A stretch of DNA of 64,000 nt, taken from positions 13,459,781-13,523,780 of the forward strand of contig CM035431.1 in NCBI GenBank assembly GCA_020310875.1, read 5' to 3'. The translations under genes and the position numbers were made by a program. This document shows, in pieces, positions 34,047 through 44,582 of this stretch; the stretch's first letter is position 1, and each line of letters begins with the position of its first letter. Source of the stretch: Ceratopteris richardii. Its lineage: Eukaryota; Streptophyta; Polypodiopsida; Polypodiales; Pteridaceae. The notes under the pieces are model-generated. The model worked only from the letters and a program-made list of their open reading frames with translations. It ran no database searches and was not told the origin of the DNA.

Positions 34047-34076
34047 CTTTGTTCTCCTTTGTTGTGACTCACTGTT
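34047..34076 (-). repeat. Right terminal inverted repeat
   Basis: The complement begins AACAGTGAGTCACAACAAAG and matches the left end as described. It is followed by AATG at 34077-34080. Confidence 0.85.
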
Positions 34077-34080
34077 AATG

Positions 34081-34700
34081 GTGAACTTCAAGAAGAGGTA
34101 TACATGAGTCAATCGATTGGATTTGAAGATAGAAAGCATCCAAATTTTGTTTGTAGATTGAAGAAAACTTTGTATGGGCTAAAGGAAGCACCACGTGCTT
34201 GGAATCAAAGATTGGTCGAGTACCTCACAAGGTGTGGGTATAGTCCAACTAATGCAGATCCCTCTCTTTACATGAAGAAAAAGAACACAAGCAGGTATAT
34301 ATTTGAATATATGTTGATGATCTCATCATAACATGAAGTAATGTTATAGGAATACAAGAGATCAAAATGAAACTTGGTAAGGAGTTAAAAATTTCAGATC
34401 TTGGTGAGTTGAAATACTTTTTAGGCATTGAGATAGTCTACGGGAAAGATGGCATTTACTTGATGCAAAGAAACTACCTGTTGGATGTTCGTTTCAGATT
34501 TGGAATGAGTGAATGCAAACCACTCACTCAACCTATGAACACAAATCTGAAGCTATGCTCAAATTATGGAGAGACGTTACATGACGTGACTACAAATAGG
34601 AGTATTATAGGTTCATTGATCTATGCTACGATCACAAGACCAGATTTGTGTTATATTGTTGGAGTTCTTTCTCAATTTATGCAAGCTCCAATAAGTGAAC
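34081..34700 (+). pseudogene. Outer copia reverse transcriptase (middle part)
   Basis: It continues directly from 24535. Blocks are [39 protein letters not shown] (after an indel at about 34305), LKISDLGELKYFLGIEIVY, MQRNYLLD and SIIGSLIYATITRPDLCYIV. It breaks off after SQFMQAPISEHF, where the reverse-strand gypsy LTR starts at 34705. One frameshift splits it at the catalytic motif, though YVDD itself is still readable. Confidence 0.85.
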
Positions 34701-34704
34701 ATTT
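34701..34704. repeat. Target duplication ATTT, left copy
   Basis: It matches 45491-45494 at the other end of the gypsy element. A 5-bp duplication would be usual, but the fifth base differs. Confidence 0.55.
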
Positions 34705-34887
34705 TGTTAAGTGTAAAATAGTGACGCTGTGTTACTGACTAGCTGAAATTGTTACCGAACAAATATTAAACGTAAAACAGTGATTCACCGTAAACTGTAT
34801 TAAACTTTCAATATCATTACCGAAAGACGTTACCAGACCAACGTGGTTCTTGGGAGTGGTAGGGGTCTGTTAGACAGAGGCCCTGTA
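34705..34887 (-). repeat. Remnant of the gypsy 3' LTR
   Basis: It begins TGTTAAGTGTAAAATAG like the right LTR and diverges after GGCCCTGTA, where coding sequence for the reverse transcriptase starts. Confidence 0.8.
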
Positions 34888-37800
34888 TTCCAATCGGAGA
34901 GATCCATTCAGCATGCTCTACTGGCACGATGAATCCAACTTTTAGTAACCTATCAAGTTCTGCCTTTACCTGAGATGCATAATGGGGATTCATCCGGTAG
35001 CTAGTTTGCTTTATCGGTCTTGCTTCTGGCTTCAGCATGACTCTGTGCTGGTAGATGCGAAGGTCTAATCCTTTCATGTCTTTGTAGTCCCATGCAAAGA
35101 TGTCGGTGAATTCTCGGAGTAGCTGGATTAAACCTGCTTGAAATGTTTCCGGTAAGTTTTGCTTTATCTTCACAGGACGCGGATGATCTTCATCTCCTAA
35201 ATTGTAAGTGATCAGCTGATCTTCGGGGACATAGAACTGTTGATGTTTCTCTGTGTTGTCTGTTGGTTTAAGAAGTTGCTGCAGTTCATCGTCATGTGTC
35301 GAAACAATGTCTTCCTTCTTAGCCTCTTCTGTGATGGGTATTACTGTACAGACTGAAGCATTCCAATTATCTACAATGGACTCTAGATCAATAGTCCCTA
35401 AGGAAATTAAATCAGCATTACTCTTCAGAAACTCTTCTTCTTCATCATCTGACAATCCATCTAGCATATGGACTGGTTCAGCAAAATACGGTCTAGCGTG
35501 TAGCTTGCAAGGTTGTATAGCATCTAACTTTACCACATATCTACGATTGGCATCTTTAAACGTAAGCTCTTGTGCAGACCAGTCTTGTATTACCTTCGCA
35601 TGCTTCAGCCACGGTCGGCTGAAAAGAAGGTTGTAATCCAAAGTGGATTCTAGTAGATCTAGTATAACAAAGGTCATTTTAAAGGTCATACCTTGCAAAG
35701 TGATGGGTACATTCCGTACAAGTCCTACAGGATGGACTCTTCATTGATCTGCCATTCTGACAAAAAATTGAACTGGTTCAATTTCGGTCCATCCTAACCT
35801 TTTGCATAATGCCGCAGTCACAATGTTAACACCAGAGCCTCCATCAATTAATGCCTGCGTAATCTTAAGATTCTTATACCATACTGTAATCAATGGGACT
35901 GAATGATCGACCGTAGAATCAGGTTCCGATTGAACTGCTGTTGTCACTGGAATACAAGAAGGCACCGGACTGAACTGTTGTTGGAACTGTTGTCAAATTC
36001 CAGGTACTAAAGCCAGTAGTTGGCCCGGAGGCAGAGTGATAGATGCCTTTGATAGGATTTCCCAGGCCTGTTGAGATTGATTGATAGGCTCCACTAATGT
36101 TGAAGTTGATGCCTCTGCTGATTCGGAGATGTCTATGGTTGGCAATGTAACTGCTGCTGATGATGTTCCTGCTGCTGATTCCCTTTGTTGTGTTCCTTCT
36201 TTTTTTAACGATGGATGGGTTACCGGAATAGGCTCTGGGAAGACTGGTGGCTCTACTGTGGTCCATTGACTCGCCTTGTTGTACATTCTGTGTTGTTCAC
36301 GTATCTCTGGTTCAAATATTTTTGCTGCCGATTGTAGTTGTTTACCGGAACGGGTCTGGACTGCAGCAGCCTGTATCTCCACCGGTGTGATTTTTACCAT
36401 GTTGGCCATTGGATTTTGACGTTCCTTCTTCCTTTGATCGTACTGAGCTGCATCCTTGCAAAATCTCTTAATATGTCCAAATTTGCCACAAAAATGGCAG
36501 CGTGGTGGTGGTAAGTTGGGATTTTCCGGTGGTGGTCCGTTCTGCCAGCGGTTTGCATTATAGTTGTTATTCCTGTGTCCTCGGTAATTTCGATATCCTA
36601 GTTGCTGGTTGTTTCTCATTTGTGGAGGCACATAGTGGTTGGCTGGCTGCCCTTGTTGCTGGATAATTGCATTGACAGTCGTTGTTCCCTGTACTCTAGC
36701 GTTGTATGTGCAGTTTTCGGTGGTGTGTCCGGCAATGTTGCAGATAGCGCAGAATGTCTAATTAAGTGCACAATTAGCACTAGTATGTCCTGAATTTTTG
36801 CATGTGATGCAGTATACATGTCTGGTCATATCTTCGGCAACATTTTTGTTTGTTTTTAACCACTCCAAATCTTCTGTAAATCCGCCTACTTTGTTTCCAA
36901 TTGCAGTCATTGCAATGACTGCATCGAGTGTCATAGCTCCGACACATCTTATGATCATGATCTGCTTAAGTTGTGGAGTTAAGACATTGATGAACCACTG
37001 AGCGATAATGTCATCTGGTAAGTTAGCATGGGCCGGTGGTAGCTGCCTTAAGTGTGTTCTGAAGAGGGTAGCATATTCTTGTACGGTTTGATTTGCCTTC
37101 TATCTGTTATTCTACACATAGTCAAAAATTTCGGCTGGATTCTTTTTTAGCCTGAATCGCTCTCGTACTGCTTCATAGGTGCCGAAGTGATTAATATCAT
37201 ATTCTGTAAGCCATCTGGCTACTTCATTGACAAGTGTAGATTGGAAGACAATAGCTTTGTAGGCCTGATCCGGTAGATGGATGAGAACTGCGTAGCTTAT
37301 CTCGTAAGTGCATACGTGAGCATCCGGATCATCTCCTGGGAATCCACGAAACTTCATGTAGGAGTCGGCCTAGGTGGACATAAATGTTGTTGTTCGTTCA
37401 TCGTGAGTGTATTATACCTTCCTTCTGTATCTCGGGGCTGAATATCTGAACTACCGGAATCTGTATCGTCGGATGGCGTACTTTCCTGTGCGATGATCTT
37501 GCTTAATATGCTTCGAATCTCTGTTTTGAACAGCTTTCCTTCCTTCTTGATGTCCAGTGTATGGGAACTCGCTTCCAAGCACGGTGGTTGGGCTGAAGAT
37601 TCAATAGAAAATGCCAAACCGTCACCGAAAAACTGTGATTCTCTTACCGAAATATCACCGAAAGGCACCGAAATTATGCCCGAATACGGTGTTTTTTCGC
37701 CTTCGCCGATTTCTTTGACTAGAGTGTTTCTAATCGTAGATGAATCTGAATCTTTTTCCAAGATTGTTAAACTAGTTTCCAACTGCGTCTTCGTAGGTTT

Positions 37801-37972
37801 TAGACTTACTATATCTTCGACAGACTGTGCCGAAATAGTACCGGAATGTACCAGAGGTGTAACACGGTCTACCGGAATATGACCGGAATCAGTTCTAACG
37901 TTCTTAACTTTCTTGACAACTAGGCTAGACCTAGTTGTACTTTTTCCTTCCAGAGTTGTCTTTAGTACATTA
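34888..37972 (-). pseudogene. Ty3/gypsy gag-protease-partial reverse transcriptase
   Basis: On the minus strand the gag has capsid-like FRGFPGDDPDAHV and VARWLTEYDINHFGTYE (37357-37112). Three CCHC zinc knuckles follow: CITCKNSGHTSANC (about 36820), CAICNIAGHTTENC (about 36750) and CHFCGKFGHIKRFC (about 36500). The protease block reads ALIDGGSGVNIV (about 35850). After a linker with an acidic DDEEEEF stretch, the reverse transcriptase opens with IKQTSYRMNPHYA and ends at EWISPIG, before its catalytic core. Stops at 37112, 36755, 35993 and 35738 break the frame. Three knuckles are more than most plant gypsy gags have. The RNase H and integrase are missing. Confidence 0.8.
37968..37972. repeat. 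Target duplication CATTA, left copy
   Basis: CATTA here and at 44368-44372 flanks the copia element perfectly. Confidence 0.95.
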
Positions 37973-38973
37973 TGATGGAGAGTGTTAATCTCCAAAAGAA
38001 TAAGTTTTACTTGAATTTAGAACTCCTCTATATCAAGAACAACTTCCGACTCCACTTAATTTAGAAAACAAACACCAAATTATCAGAATTTTGGCTAACT
38101 GTTGAAAACTGAAAACTTCCTGAAAGTCAGTTGCAGATTAATCACTCATTGACTAATCAATCCTGTAAAGTTTTTTATAAAACTTTGTAGATTGCTTCGC
38201 CTTAAGGTTGCACACCTCCTCCAACTTAAGTCTCTGCAAATGATTCAGTGTACTCTGAGAAATCATACAAACAAGTTACCTGTGTATAAAACACCTTCTC
38301 TGCAGTGACGCGTTTGACACCTATAACTTCTTAGTTATAGTTCTCCCAATGTCGAACCCGTTTGATCAAGATCTTTTAGCCATAGATGGCTTACCTTCCA
38401 ACTTAGATTTCAAGCCCTCACTTGCATAAAACGTTACACCATACACTGAGTAATGTTCATTTCTCTAAACATAAAATCTGCGCCAGTTTTGTCGACTCTC
38501 AGAACATCATCACATATGAATGTTCCTATGTAAAATTCTCCTAACCTGATAACAATTAGACTCTCAAATTCTAGCCATAGATGGATTAACTATGGACTTA
38601 GATACGTGTAGAAGGATTTCACAAAAGATTAAACACAGAAGGAGAATGGGAGAGAAGATCGACGCGCCATATCTGAAACTTTCACTTTTCTCTATTCTTC
38701 ATACATCTTATGGATGGTTTGTACAATGTACCTACTAAATCATCTCATACACTCTTCTCTATGTCTCAGGGCTACATGTCCCGACATTTCCAACATATTT
38801 ATAGTCAAATATATACAAGCTTATGACTAATCATAAGTGTGAGTTAACTATATCTGAACTAATGTACATATGTGTACATAGCTTTGAGTTTCTGAGTATG
38901 TCCTTCCTTCAAACTTCTAAATTTGACTTCATTCCTTCATAAGCCTTCAATTGATGATTGTCATGCACCAACA
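37973..38973 (-). repeat. 3' LTR of the young copia
   Basis: It runs TGATGGAGAGTG to CATGCACCAACA on the plus strand. The ends are TG and CA as expected. Confidence 0.95.
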
Positions 38974-38986
38974 GCTCCCCCTCAAT
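38974..38986 (-). promoter_or_regulatory. Polypurine tract of the young copia
   Basis: The minus strand reads ATTGAGGGGGAGC between the stop codon of gag-pol and the 3' LTR. It primes plus-strand synthesis. Confidence 0.85.
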
Positions 38987-38988
38987 CA

Positions 38989-41900
38989 TTAATTGAGGTT
39001 CTTCTCTATCTTCTTGATTCCTGCCATATCCTTGAATCTCTGTAGCTTTGGTCCATCTAAACTTTTTGTCATCATATCTGCAAGTTGATCTTTTGTAGGA
39101 GTATGTATGACTTCAACCTCCTTATCAATGACCTTGTCTCTCAGAAAATGATATTGTATTTCAATATGCTTAGTTCTAGCATGAAACATAGGATTAGCTG
39201 CCAAGTATAGAGAACTCATATTATCTCCACAAATTAAAGGAGTGCTTTGAATCACATCAAAATCCTTCATACGTGTCTTTAGCCATATTACCTCCTTTGG
39301 AGCTTCCACCATACCTTTGTATTCTGCTTCTATAGATGATAAGGCAACTGTATGTTGCTTCTTAGAACACCATGAAACCAATTTGTCTCCTACATAGCAC
39401 AAATATCCATGTGTTGATCTTCTATCATCCACATTACCTGCCCAATCTGCATCACTGTATATCTCCATTCTTATATCAGAAGTAAATCCATAGTACAACC
39501 CTTCTCTGAGTGTACCCTTGATGTACCTAAGTACTCTTTGTCCTGCAATCCAATGTTCCTTTCTAGGACAATGCATAAATTGTGAAAGCACACCAACTGC
39601 ATATGACAAATCAGGTCTTGTCAATGTAGCATAAATCAAGCTACCAACCAAACTTTGATAGAGCTTCATGTCTTTGAATTCTTCTCCTCCAAACCTAGAA
39701 AATTTATGGTTCACTTCCAAAGGTGTAGGTGCAACCCTGCAATCTTCCATCTTAAACTTGGTTAGCAAATTTTTAAGATACCTTTCTTGAGTCACATATA
39801 CTCCATGTTGAGTATATAAAATCTCCATTCCCAAGAAGAATGACAAGTTCCCCAAATCACTGATTTTGAACTCTTTCTCCATCTGCTTTTTGATCATTTG
39901 TATTCCTTTATCATCTGTTCCTGTAAGTATTATGTCATCAACATAAATGCAAATATAAATGAATCCATCTTCACTTGCTTTGACTAGCAAGCTACTATCT
40001 GCCTTTGATGCTTGAAATCCAAGTTCCTTTAAGAACTTTACAAGCCTATAATTCCATGCCCTTGGGGCCTGCTTTAATCCATACAAAGCTCTCTTGAGCT
40101 TACACACATAATTTGGACTCACTTGGTCTTTGAACCCATCTGGTTGCTCCATGTACACTTCATCTGAAATGTAACCATTTAAAAAAGCATTTTTAACATC
40201 TAATTGAGATAGCTTCCAACCTTTGCAAGCAGCAATTGCTATGAGAGTTCTAATGGTTGTCTTTTTTGCCACAGGACTATAAGTCTCATCATAGTCCACT
40301 CCATATGTCTGTGCATACCCTTTCACAACAAGTATAGCTTTGTTTCTAGACACACTTCCATCTGCAAATCTTTTTGTTTTGTACACCCACTTACATCCAA
40401 TGATTTTCTGGCTATTAGGTTTAGGAGCCAGATCCCAAGTCTGATTCTCTATCAATGCATCATACTCCTCTTGCATAGCTTCTTCCCAATTTTTTTTGCC
40501 TTTGGCTTCATCATATGTAGATGGATCTTCATCTGTTTTTACCAAATAAGCATAATCTTCAGTAGTCAAGAATGAGGTGTCATAGCTATACCTTGTAGGT
40601 TGCCATTTGTGTCTAGATGACCTCCTAACTTCTGCACTTTTTGAAGTTTTTGGTTCATCACATTCTGGATCAAACCTTGGCCTCTCTTCAACTTCAACCT
40701 CTACTTCATTATTCTCACTTTCATCAAGTAATTGAATCTTTGCTTTACCTTTTCTTTGATCCACTACTTCTTCATCATCTGCATGTATATTATATTTACC
40801 TGCATACCAAGTACCTTGCTCATCAAATGTAACATCCTTGGACACAAGGAATTGCTTTGTGGATGGACTCCACAACCTGTATCCCATTTGCTTATCATCA
40901 TAGCCAATGAATACATATTTCTCTGCCTTAGGCTCCAACTTATGTCTCAACTGAGATGGCACATATGCATATGCCAAACATCCAAATATTCTGCAATGAT
41001 CCAAGGTAGGTCTCTTACCCCACCAAGCTTCATATGGTGTCATACCTTGCAAGGCTTTACAAGGCAATCTATTGACCAAATAAGTAGCTGTATTTACAGC
41101 CTCTGCCCACAAATAGTTTGGGCAATTCTTCTCTTTCATCATGGACCTTGCAAACTCAACAAGAGTCCTATTTCTCCTTTCTGCTACCCCATTTTGTTGA
41201 GGAGAGTACCTGCAAGTAACTTCTCTCTTTATACCTGCATTCCACAAGTAATCATTGAACTCATTTGAAAAATACTCTCCCCCTCCATCTGACCTTAGTC
41301 TCTTCAATCTTTGACCTGTAATCCTTTCTGCATAAGCATGATAGTGTTTAAATGTATTAAACACTTCTGACTTTTCTTTAATCACATAAATTGTGATCCA
41401 TCTGGTAGCATCATCAACATATATGACATAATATCTTGAACCATTTATACTAAAATCCTTTGAAGGACCCCACACATTTGTATGTACCAATTCAAGTCTT
41501 TCTGAATACATAAACCCAAGCTTGGAATATGATTGCTTATGAGCCTTACCTAATTGACATGCCTCACATCTGTATGTCATGTGTTGACCTGCAATGTTAG
41601 GCAACCCAAGCACTGAATCATTATTGATCATGTCTTTGATACCTCTTTCATTGAAGTGTCCAAGTCTTTTATGCCAAAGATCCAATTTAGACACCTTCTG
41701 CTCTCCATATGTGAACATAGCATGTCCAACATTTCCTTGTACCTTCAATGTGAAGAGCCTTCCTTCTTTCTTTCCTGTAACAACCTGTTTATACCCTTGA
41801 CTAGGGTCTTCAACATAAACTCCATCATTGGTAAATCTTACCTCATATCCTTTTTCCACAATTTGACCTACACTAATCAAATTCTTTGGAATTGTGGGAA

Positions 41901-43146
41901 CATAAAGAACCTTACTCAGAAGAGTGCTCCCATCTTTAGCTTTGACTGAACCAATTGACTTTACCTTATGCTTTGTATTATCACCTGTCTGAACTGTATG
42001 ATTAATTGCATTATGATCTAGATCAGTCATCAAAGCAATATTTCCACTTAAATGATTACTACATCCTGAATCAATGTAGAACACTCTCATATCCTCATGT
42101 GAAGTTTCACAAGTTGCATTCATAATGAGAGTCGAATCCTCCTTCTGATCTGATGCATAGTTGTAATAGGTGTTATTGTAGGATTGATTTTGGAAGCTTC
42201 TTCCTCCACCTCTTCCAAAAGAATTCCTACCACCTCTACCTCTGAAGTTTCCTCTCTGAAACCTACCACCTCTTGCTCTTTGATTAAAGTTTTGATAATT
42301 ACCATTGTTCTGATTATTATGCCAACAATCATGAGATAGATGATTGGTCTTACCACATATCCAACAAGCTCTTGTATTATCCTTGTTGTTTCTGCCTCTT
42401 CCTCTACTTCTGCCATTTCCTCTTCCTCTTATGAAATTTGCTTGATTTGAAGTACCTTCTTCTTCACCTGATTGTTGCTTTCCTTTGTTAGTTTTCTTCT
42501 TGTACTTAGAGTACATTGCATGACCTGCACTCTTATCAACATCTCCTTTGATATCATTCTCAAATGTTAGCATATGACCTAACAATTGATTCAAATCAGG
42601 AGTAAAGTGATCTAGTGAAAGTTCTGTAGACAAAATAAAAGGCTTCCACTTCTCATCTCCTCTTAGCCCTGTGAGAATTTGTCTTACCAATTTATCTTCT
42701 TCAATATCTTCATCCACTGCACCTAAAGAGTCTGCAATATCCTTCATCTTTGTCACATAATCAGAAATTGGTTGTGAGGCCTTCTTCTTGAAGGTAGTAA
42801 ATTCTGCCCATAGTGAAGCGTTCCTTGACTTGGTTGTGTTTTGAAAATGCTCTTCCAAAGCATTCCAAATGTCACATGCACTTTCAAGTCCTCTAATGTG
42901 AGGAAGCAAGTAGTCATTGACTGCCATGTAGATTATGCTCCTTGCTTGAGCATCCTTCTTCATCCAATTCTTCATGTCTGCAAGCTCCTCTCTAGTTGGA
43001 ACACTAGAGTCTCTAAATTCTGGCTTTTCTTCCTCTCCTGTGATGTATCCCATCAGATCTTTGCTCATAAGATGAGCTTCCATCCTCATAGACCAAGCTG
43101 GATAGTTCTTTCTATCCAACTTTTCAATTTGGAGACTATCTCCCAT
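38989..43146 (-). CDS. Copia gag-pol polyprotein, 1385 residues
   Basis: This is one uninterrupted frame. Gag capsid covers residues 1-205, with a basic Gly/Arg-rich tail and a CCHC knuckle at 261-274 (CWICGKTNHLSHDC). The protease motif is DSG at 359-361. Integrase zinc-binding residues are H492, H497, C527 and C530. The catalytic D620 and E656 have the exact 35-residue spacing, but the first catalytic Asp is Asn at 557 (HTNVWGP). Reverse transcriptase covers about 900-1150 with YVDD at 1068-1071. RNase H runs from about 1225 with D1232, E1273 and D1308. The reading frame is of normal copia length and translates from the first ATG 223 bases inside the 5' LTR. The Asn557 change should abolish integration unless integrase is supplied by another copy. 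The reverse transcriptase also has AILVVKG where copia usually has ARLVAKG. Confidence 0.95.
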   Translation of the reverse strand: MGDSLQIEKLDRKNYPAWSMRMEAHLMSKDLMGYITGEEEKPEFRDSSVPTREELADMKNWMKKDAQARSIIYMAVNDYLLPHIRGLESACDIWNALEEHFQNTTKSRNASLWAEFTTFKKKASQPISDYVTKMKDIADSLGAVDEDIEEDKLVRQILTGLRGDEKWKPFILSTELSLDHFTPDLNQLLGHMLTFENDIKGDVDKSAGHAMYSKYKKKTNKGKQQSGEEEGTSNQANFIRGRGNGRSRGRGRNNKDNTRACWICGKTNHLSHDCWHNNQNNGNYQNFNQRARGGRFQRGNFRGRGGRNSFGRGGGRSFQNQSYNNTYYNYASDQKEDSTLIMNATCETSHEDMRVFYIDSGCSNHLSGNIALMTDLDHNAINHTVQTGDNTKHKVKSIGSVKAKDGSTLLSKVLYVPTIPKNLISVGQIVEKGYEVRFTNDGVYVEDPSQGYKQVVTGKKEGRLFTLKVQGNVGHAMFTYGEQKVSKLDLWHKRLGHFNERGIKDMINNDSVLGLPNIAGQHMTYRCEACQLGKAHKQSYSKLGFMYSERLELVHTNVWGPSKDFSINGSRYYVIYVDDATRWITIYVIKEKSEVFNTFKHYHAYAERITGQRLKRLRSDGGGEYFSNEFNDYLWNAGIKREVTCRYSPQQNGVAERRNRTLVEFARSMMKEKNCPNYLWAEAVNTATYLVNRLPCKALQGMTPYEAWWGKRPTLDHCRIFGCLAYAYVPSQLRHKLEPKAEKYVFIGYDDKQMGYRLWSPSTKQFLVSKDVTFDEQGTWYAGKYNIHADDEEVVDQRKGKAKIQLLDESENNEVEVEVEERPRFDPECDEPKTSKSAEVRRSSRHKWQPTRYSYDTSFLTTEDYAYLVKTDEDPSTYDEAKGKKNWEEAMQEEYDALIENQTWDLAPKPNSQKIIGCKWVYKTKRFADGSVSRNKAILVVKGYAQTYGVDYDETYSPVAKKTTIRTLIAIAACKGWKLSQLDVKNAFLNGYISDEVYMEQPDGFKDQVSPNYVCKLKRALYGLKQAPRAWNYRLVKFLKELGFQASKADSSLLVKASEDGFIYICIYVDDIILTGTDDKGIQMIKKQMEKEFKISDLGNLSFFLGMEILYTQHGVYVTQERYLKNLLTKFKMEDCRVAPTPLEVNHKFSRFGGEEFKDMKLYQSLVGSLIYATLTRPDLSYAVGVLSQFMHCPRKEHWIAGQRVLRYIKGTLREGLYYGFTSDIRMEIYSDADWAGNVDDRRSTHGYLCYVGDKLVSWCSKKQHTVALSSIEAEYKGMVEAPKEVIWLKTRMKDFDVIQSTPLICGDNMSSLYLAANPMFHARTKHIEIQYHFLRDKVIDKEVEVIHTPTKDQLADMMTKSLDGPKLQRFKDMAGIKKIEKNLN

Positions 43147-43353
43147 CCTTGCTTCACCTGTAGTCTCAAAGCTTTAACCTTTACAAGAAATAAATGTACC
43201 TTGACTTCGAATCTTACAACTTCTGATCCTTTTGATAACTTCAATGTATCTATCTTCAAGTTTTCTTCAACCTTTATCCTTCTGCAACTTCGAGATGCAA
43301 AGATTTGTGTTTCTGCAGTAGTCAGAGTCTTCTTCACTTCAATTTTGATACAA

Positions 43354-43368
43354 CCTGCTCTGATACCA
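43354..43368 (-). promoter_or_regulatory. Primer-binding site of the young copia
   Basis: The minus strand reads TGGTATCAGAGCAGG, one base inside the 5' LTR. It complements plant initiator tRNA-Met. Confidence 0.9.
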
Positions 43369-43369
43369 C

Positions 43370-44367
43370 TGATGGAGAGTGTTAATCTCCAAAAGAATAA
43401 GTTGTACTTGAATTTAGAACTCCTCTATATCAAGAACAACTTCTGACTCCACTTAATTTAGAAAACAAACACCAAATTATCAGAATTTTGGCTAATTGTT
43501 GAAAACTCAAAACTTCCTGAAAGTCTGCTGCAGATTAATCACTCATTGACTAATCAATCCTGTAAAGTTTTTGATAAAAATTTGTAGATTGCTTCGCCTT
43601 AAGGTTGCGCACCTCCTCCAACTTAAATCTCTGCAAATGATTCAGTGTACTCTGAGAAATCATACAAACAAGTTACCTGTGTATAAAACACCTTCTCTGC
43701 AGTGACGAGTTTGACACCTATAACTTCTTAGTTATAGTTCTCCCAATGTCGAACCCGTTTGATCAAGACCTTTTAGCCATAGATGGCTTACCTTCCAACT
43801 TAGATTTCAAGCCCTCACTTGCATAAAACTTTACACCATACACTGAGTAATGTTCATTTCTCTGAACATAAAATTTGCGCCAGTTTTGTCGACTCTCAGA
43901 ACATCATCACATAATGTTCCTATGTAAAATTCTCCTAACCTCATAACAATTAGACTCTCAAAATCTAACCATAGATGGATTAGCTATGGAATTAGATACA
44001 TGAAGAAGGATTTCACAAAAGATTAAACATAGAAGGAGAATGGGAGAGAAGATCGACGCGCCATATCTGAAACTTTCACTTTTCTCTATTCTTCATACAT
44101 CTTATGGATGGTTTGTACAATGTACCTACTAACTCATCTCATACACTCTTCTCTATGTCTAAGGGCTACATGTCCCGACATTTCCAACATATTTATAGTC
44201 AAATATATACAAGCTTATGACTAATCATAAGTGTGAGTTAACTATATCTGAACTAATGTACATATGTGTACATAGCTTTGAGTTTCTGAGTATGTCCTTC
44301 CTTCAAACTTCTAAATTTGACTTCATTCCTTCATAAGCCTTCAATTGATGATTTTCATGCACCAACA
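43370..44367 (-). repeat. 5' LTR of the young copia
   Basis: Same ends as the 3' LTR. The differences are mostly single bases plus one 4-bp indel near 43910. Confidence 0.95.
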
Positions 44368-44582
44368 CATTAAGTACTCCAGACTGATGGTTCTTGGGAT
44401 ACGTTTCACCGGATCGAGTAATCGGCATGTATCATTTTTTGTATTAATCGCGTAGTATTACTAACGGAATAGTTTGCAACAATCTGGTTCTGTTGCTACT
44501 TCCAATCGAACGATAATCTGGAAATGCGATTCAAACAAATGACTGGCAATCTTGATGCCACCTTCCCACAGACGGCGCCAAA
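44368..44582 (-). other. Gypsy leader and primer-binding site
   Basis: This is the part of the reverse-strand gypsy between the inserted copia and its 5' LTR. The minus strand reads TTTGGCGCCGTCTGTGGGAA at 44563-44582. It is the common plant gypsy leader start next to the LTR. Confidence 0.75.

Larger units (their letters stand above)
24536..34076. mobile_element. DNA transposon carrying a ParB-methyltransferase gene
   Basis: The element is 9,541 bp. Its left end reads AACAGCGAGTCGTAACAAAC and the complement of its right end reads AACAGTGAGTCACAACAAAG. The first 25 bases agree at 21 positions, and both continue GAGAAC. It is flanked by the 4-bp duplication AATG and interrupts a copia reverse transcriptase whose frame is restored without it. 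It holds two divergent genes: a candidate transposase (minus, 27797-24991) and a six-exon ParB-methyltransferase gene (plus, 29004-33421). A 4-bp duplication with a DDD-type transposase would fit the Sola or Academ superfamilies as I remember them, but I cannot assign it. The gene content beyond transposition is what sets it apart. Confidence 0.85.
37973..44367 (-). mobile_element. Young, complete Ty1/copia element
   Basis: LTRs are 37973-38973 (1001 bp) and 43370-44367 (998 bp). By eye they differ at roughly 25-30 positions, about 97% identity. The 5-bp duplication CATTA, primer site, polypurine tract and one unbroken gag-pol frame are all present. It sits in the leader/gag region of the reverse-strand gypsy, so it is the youngest layer at this place. 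Confidence 0.95.

Noticed and set aside
40641..41268. Plus-strand frames opposite the young copia polyprotein
   Set aside because: They are antisense shadows of the copia integrase region, with no similarity or signals of their own.
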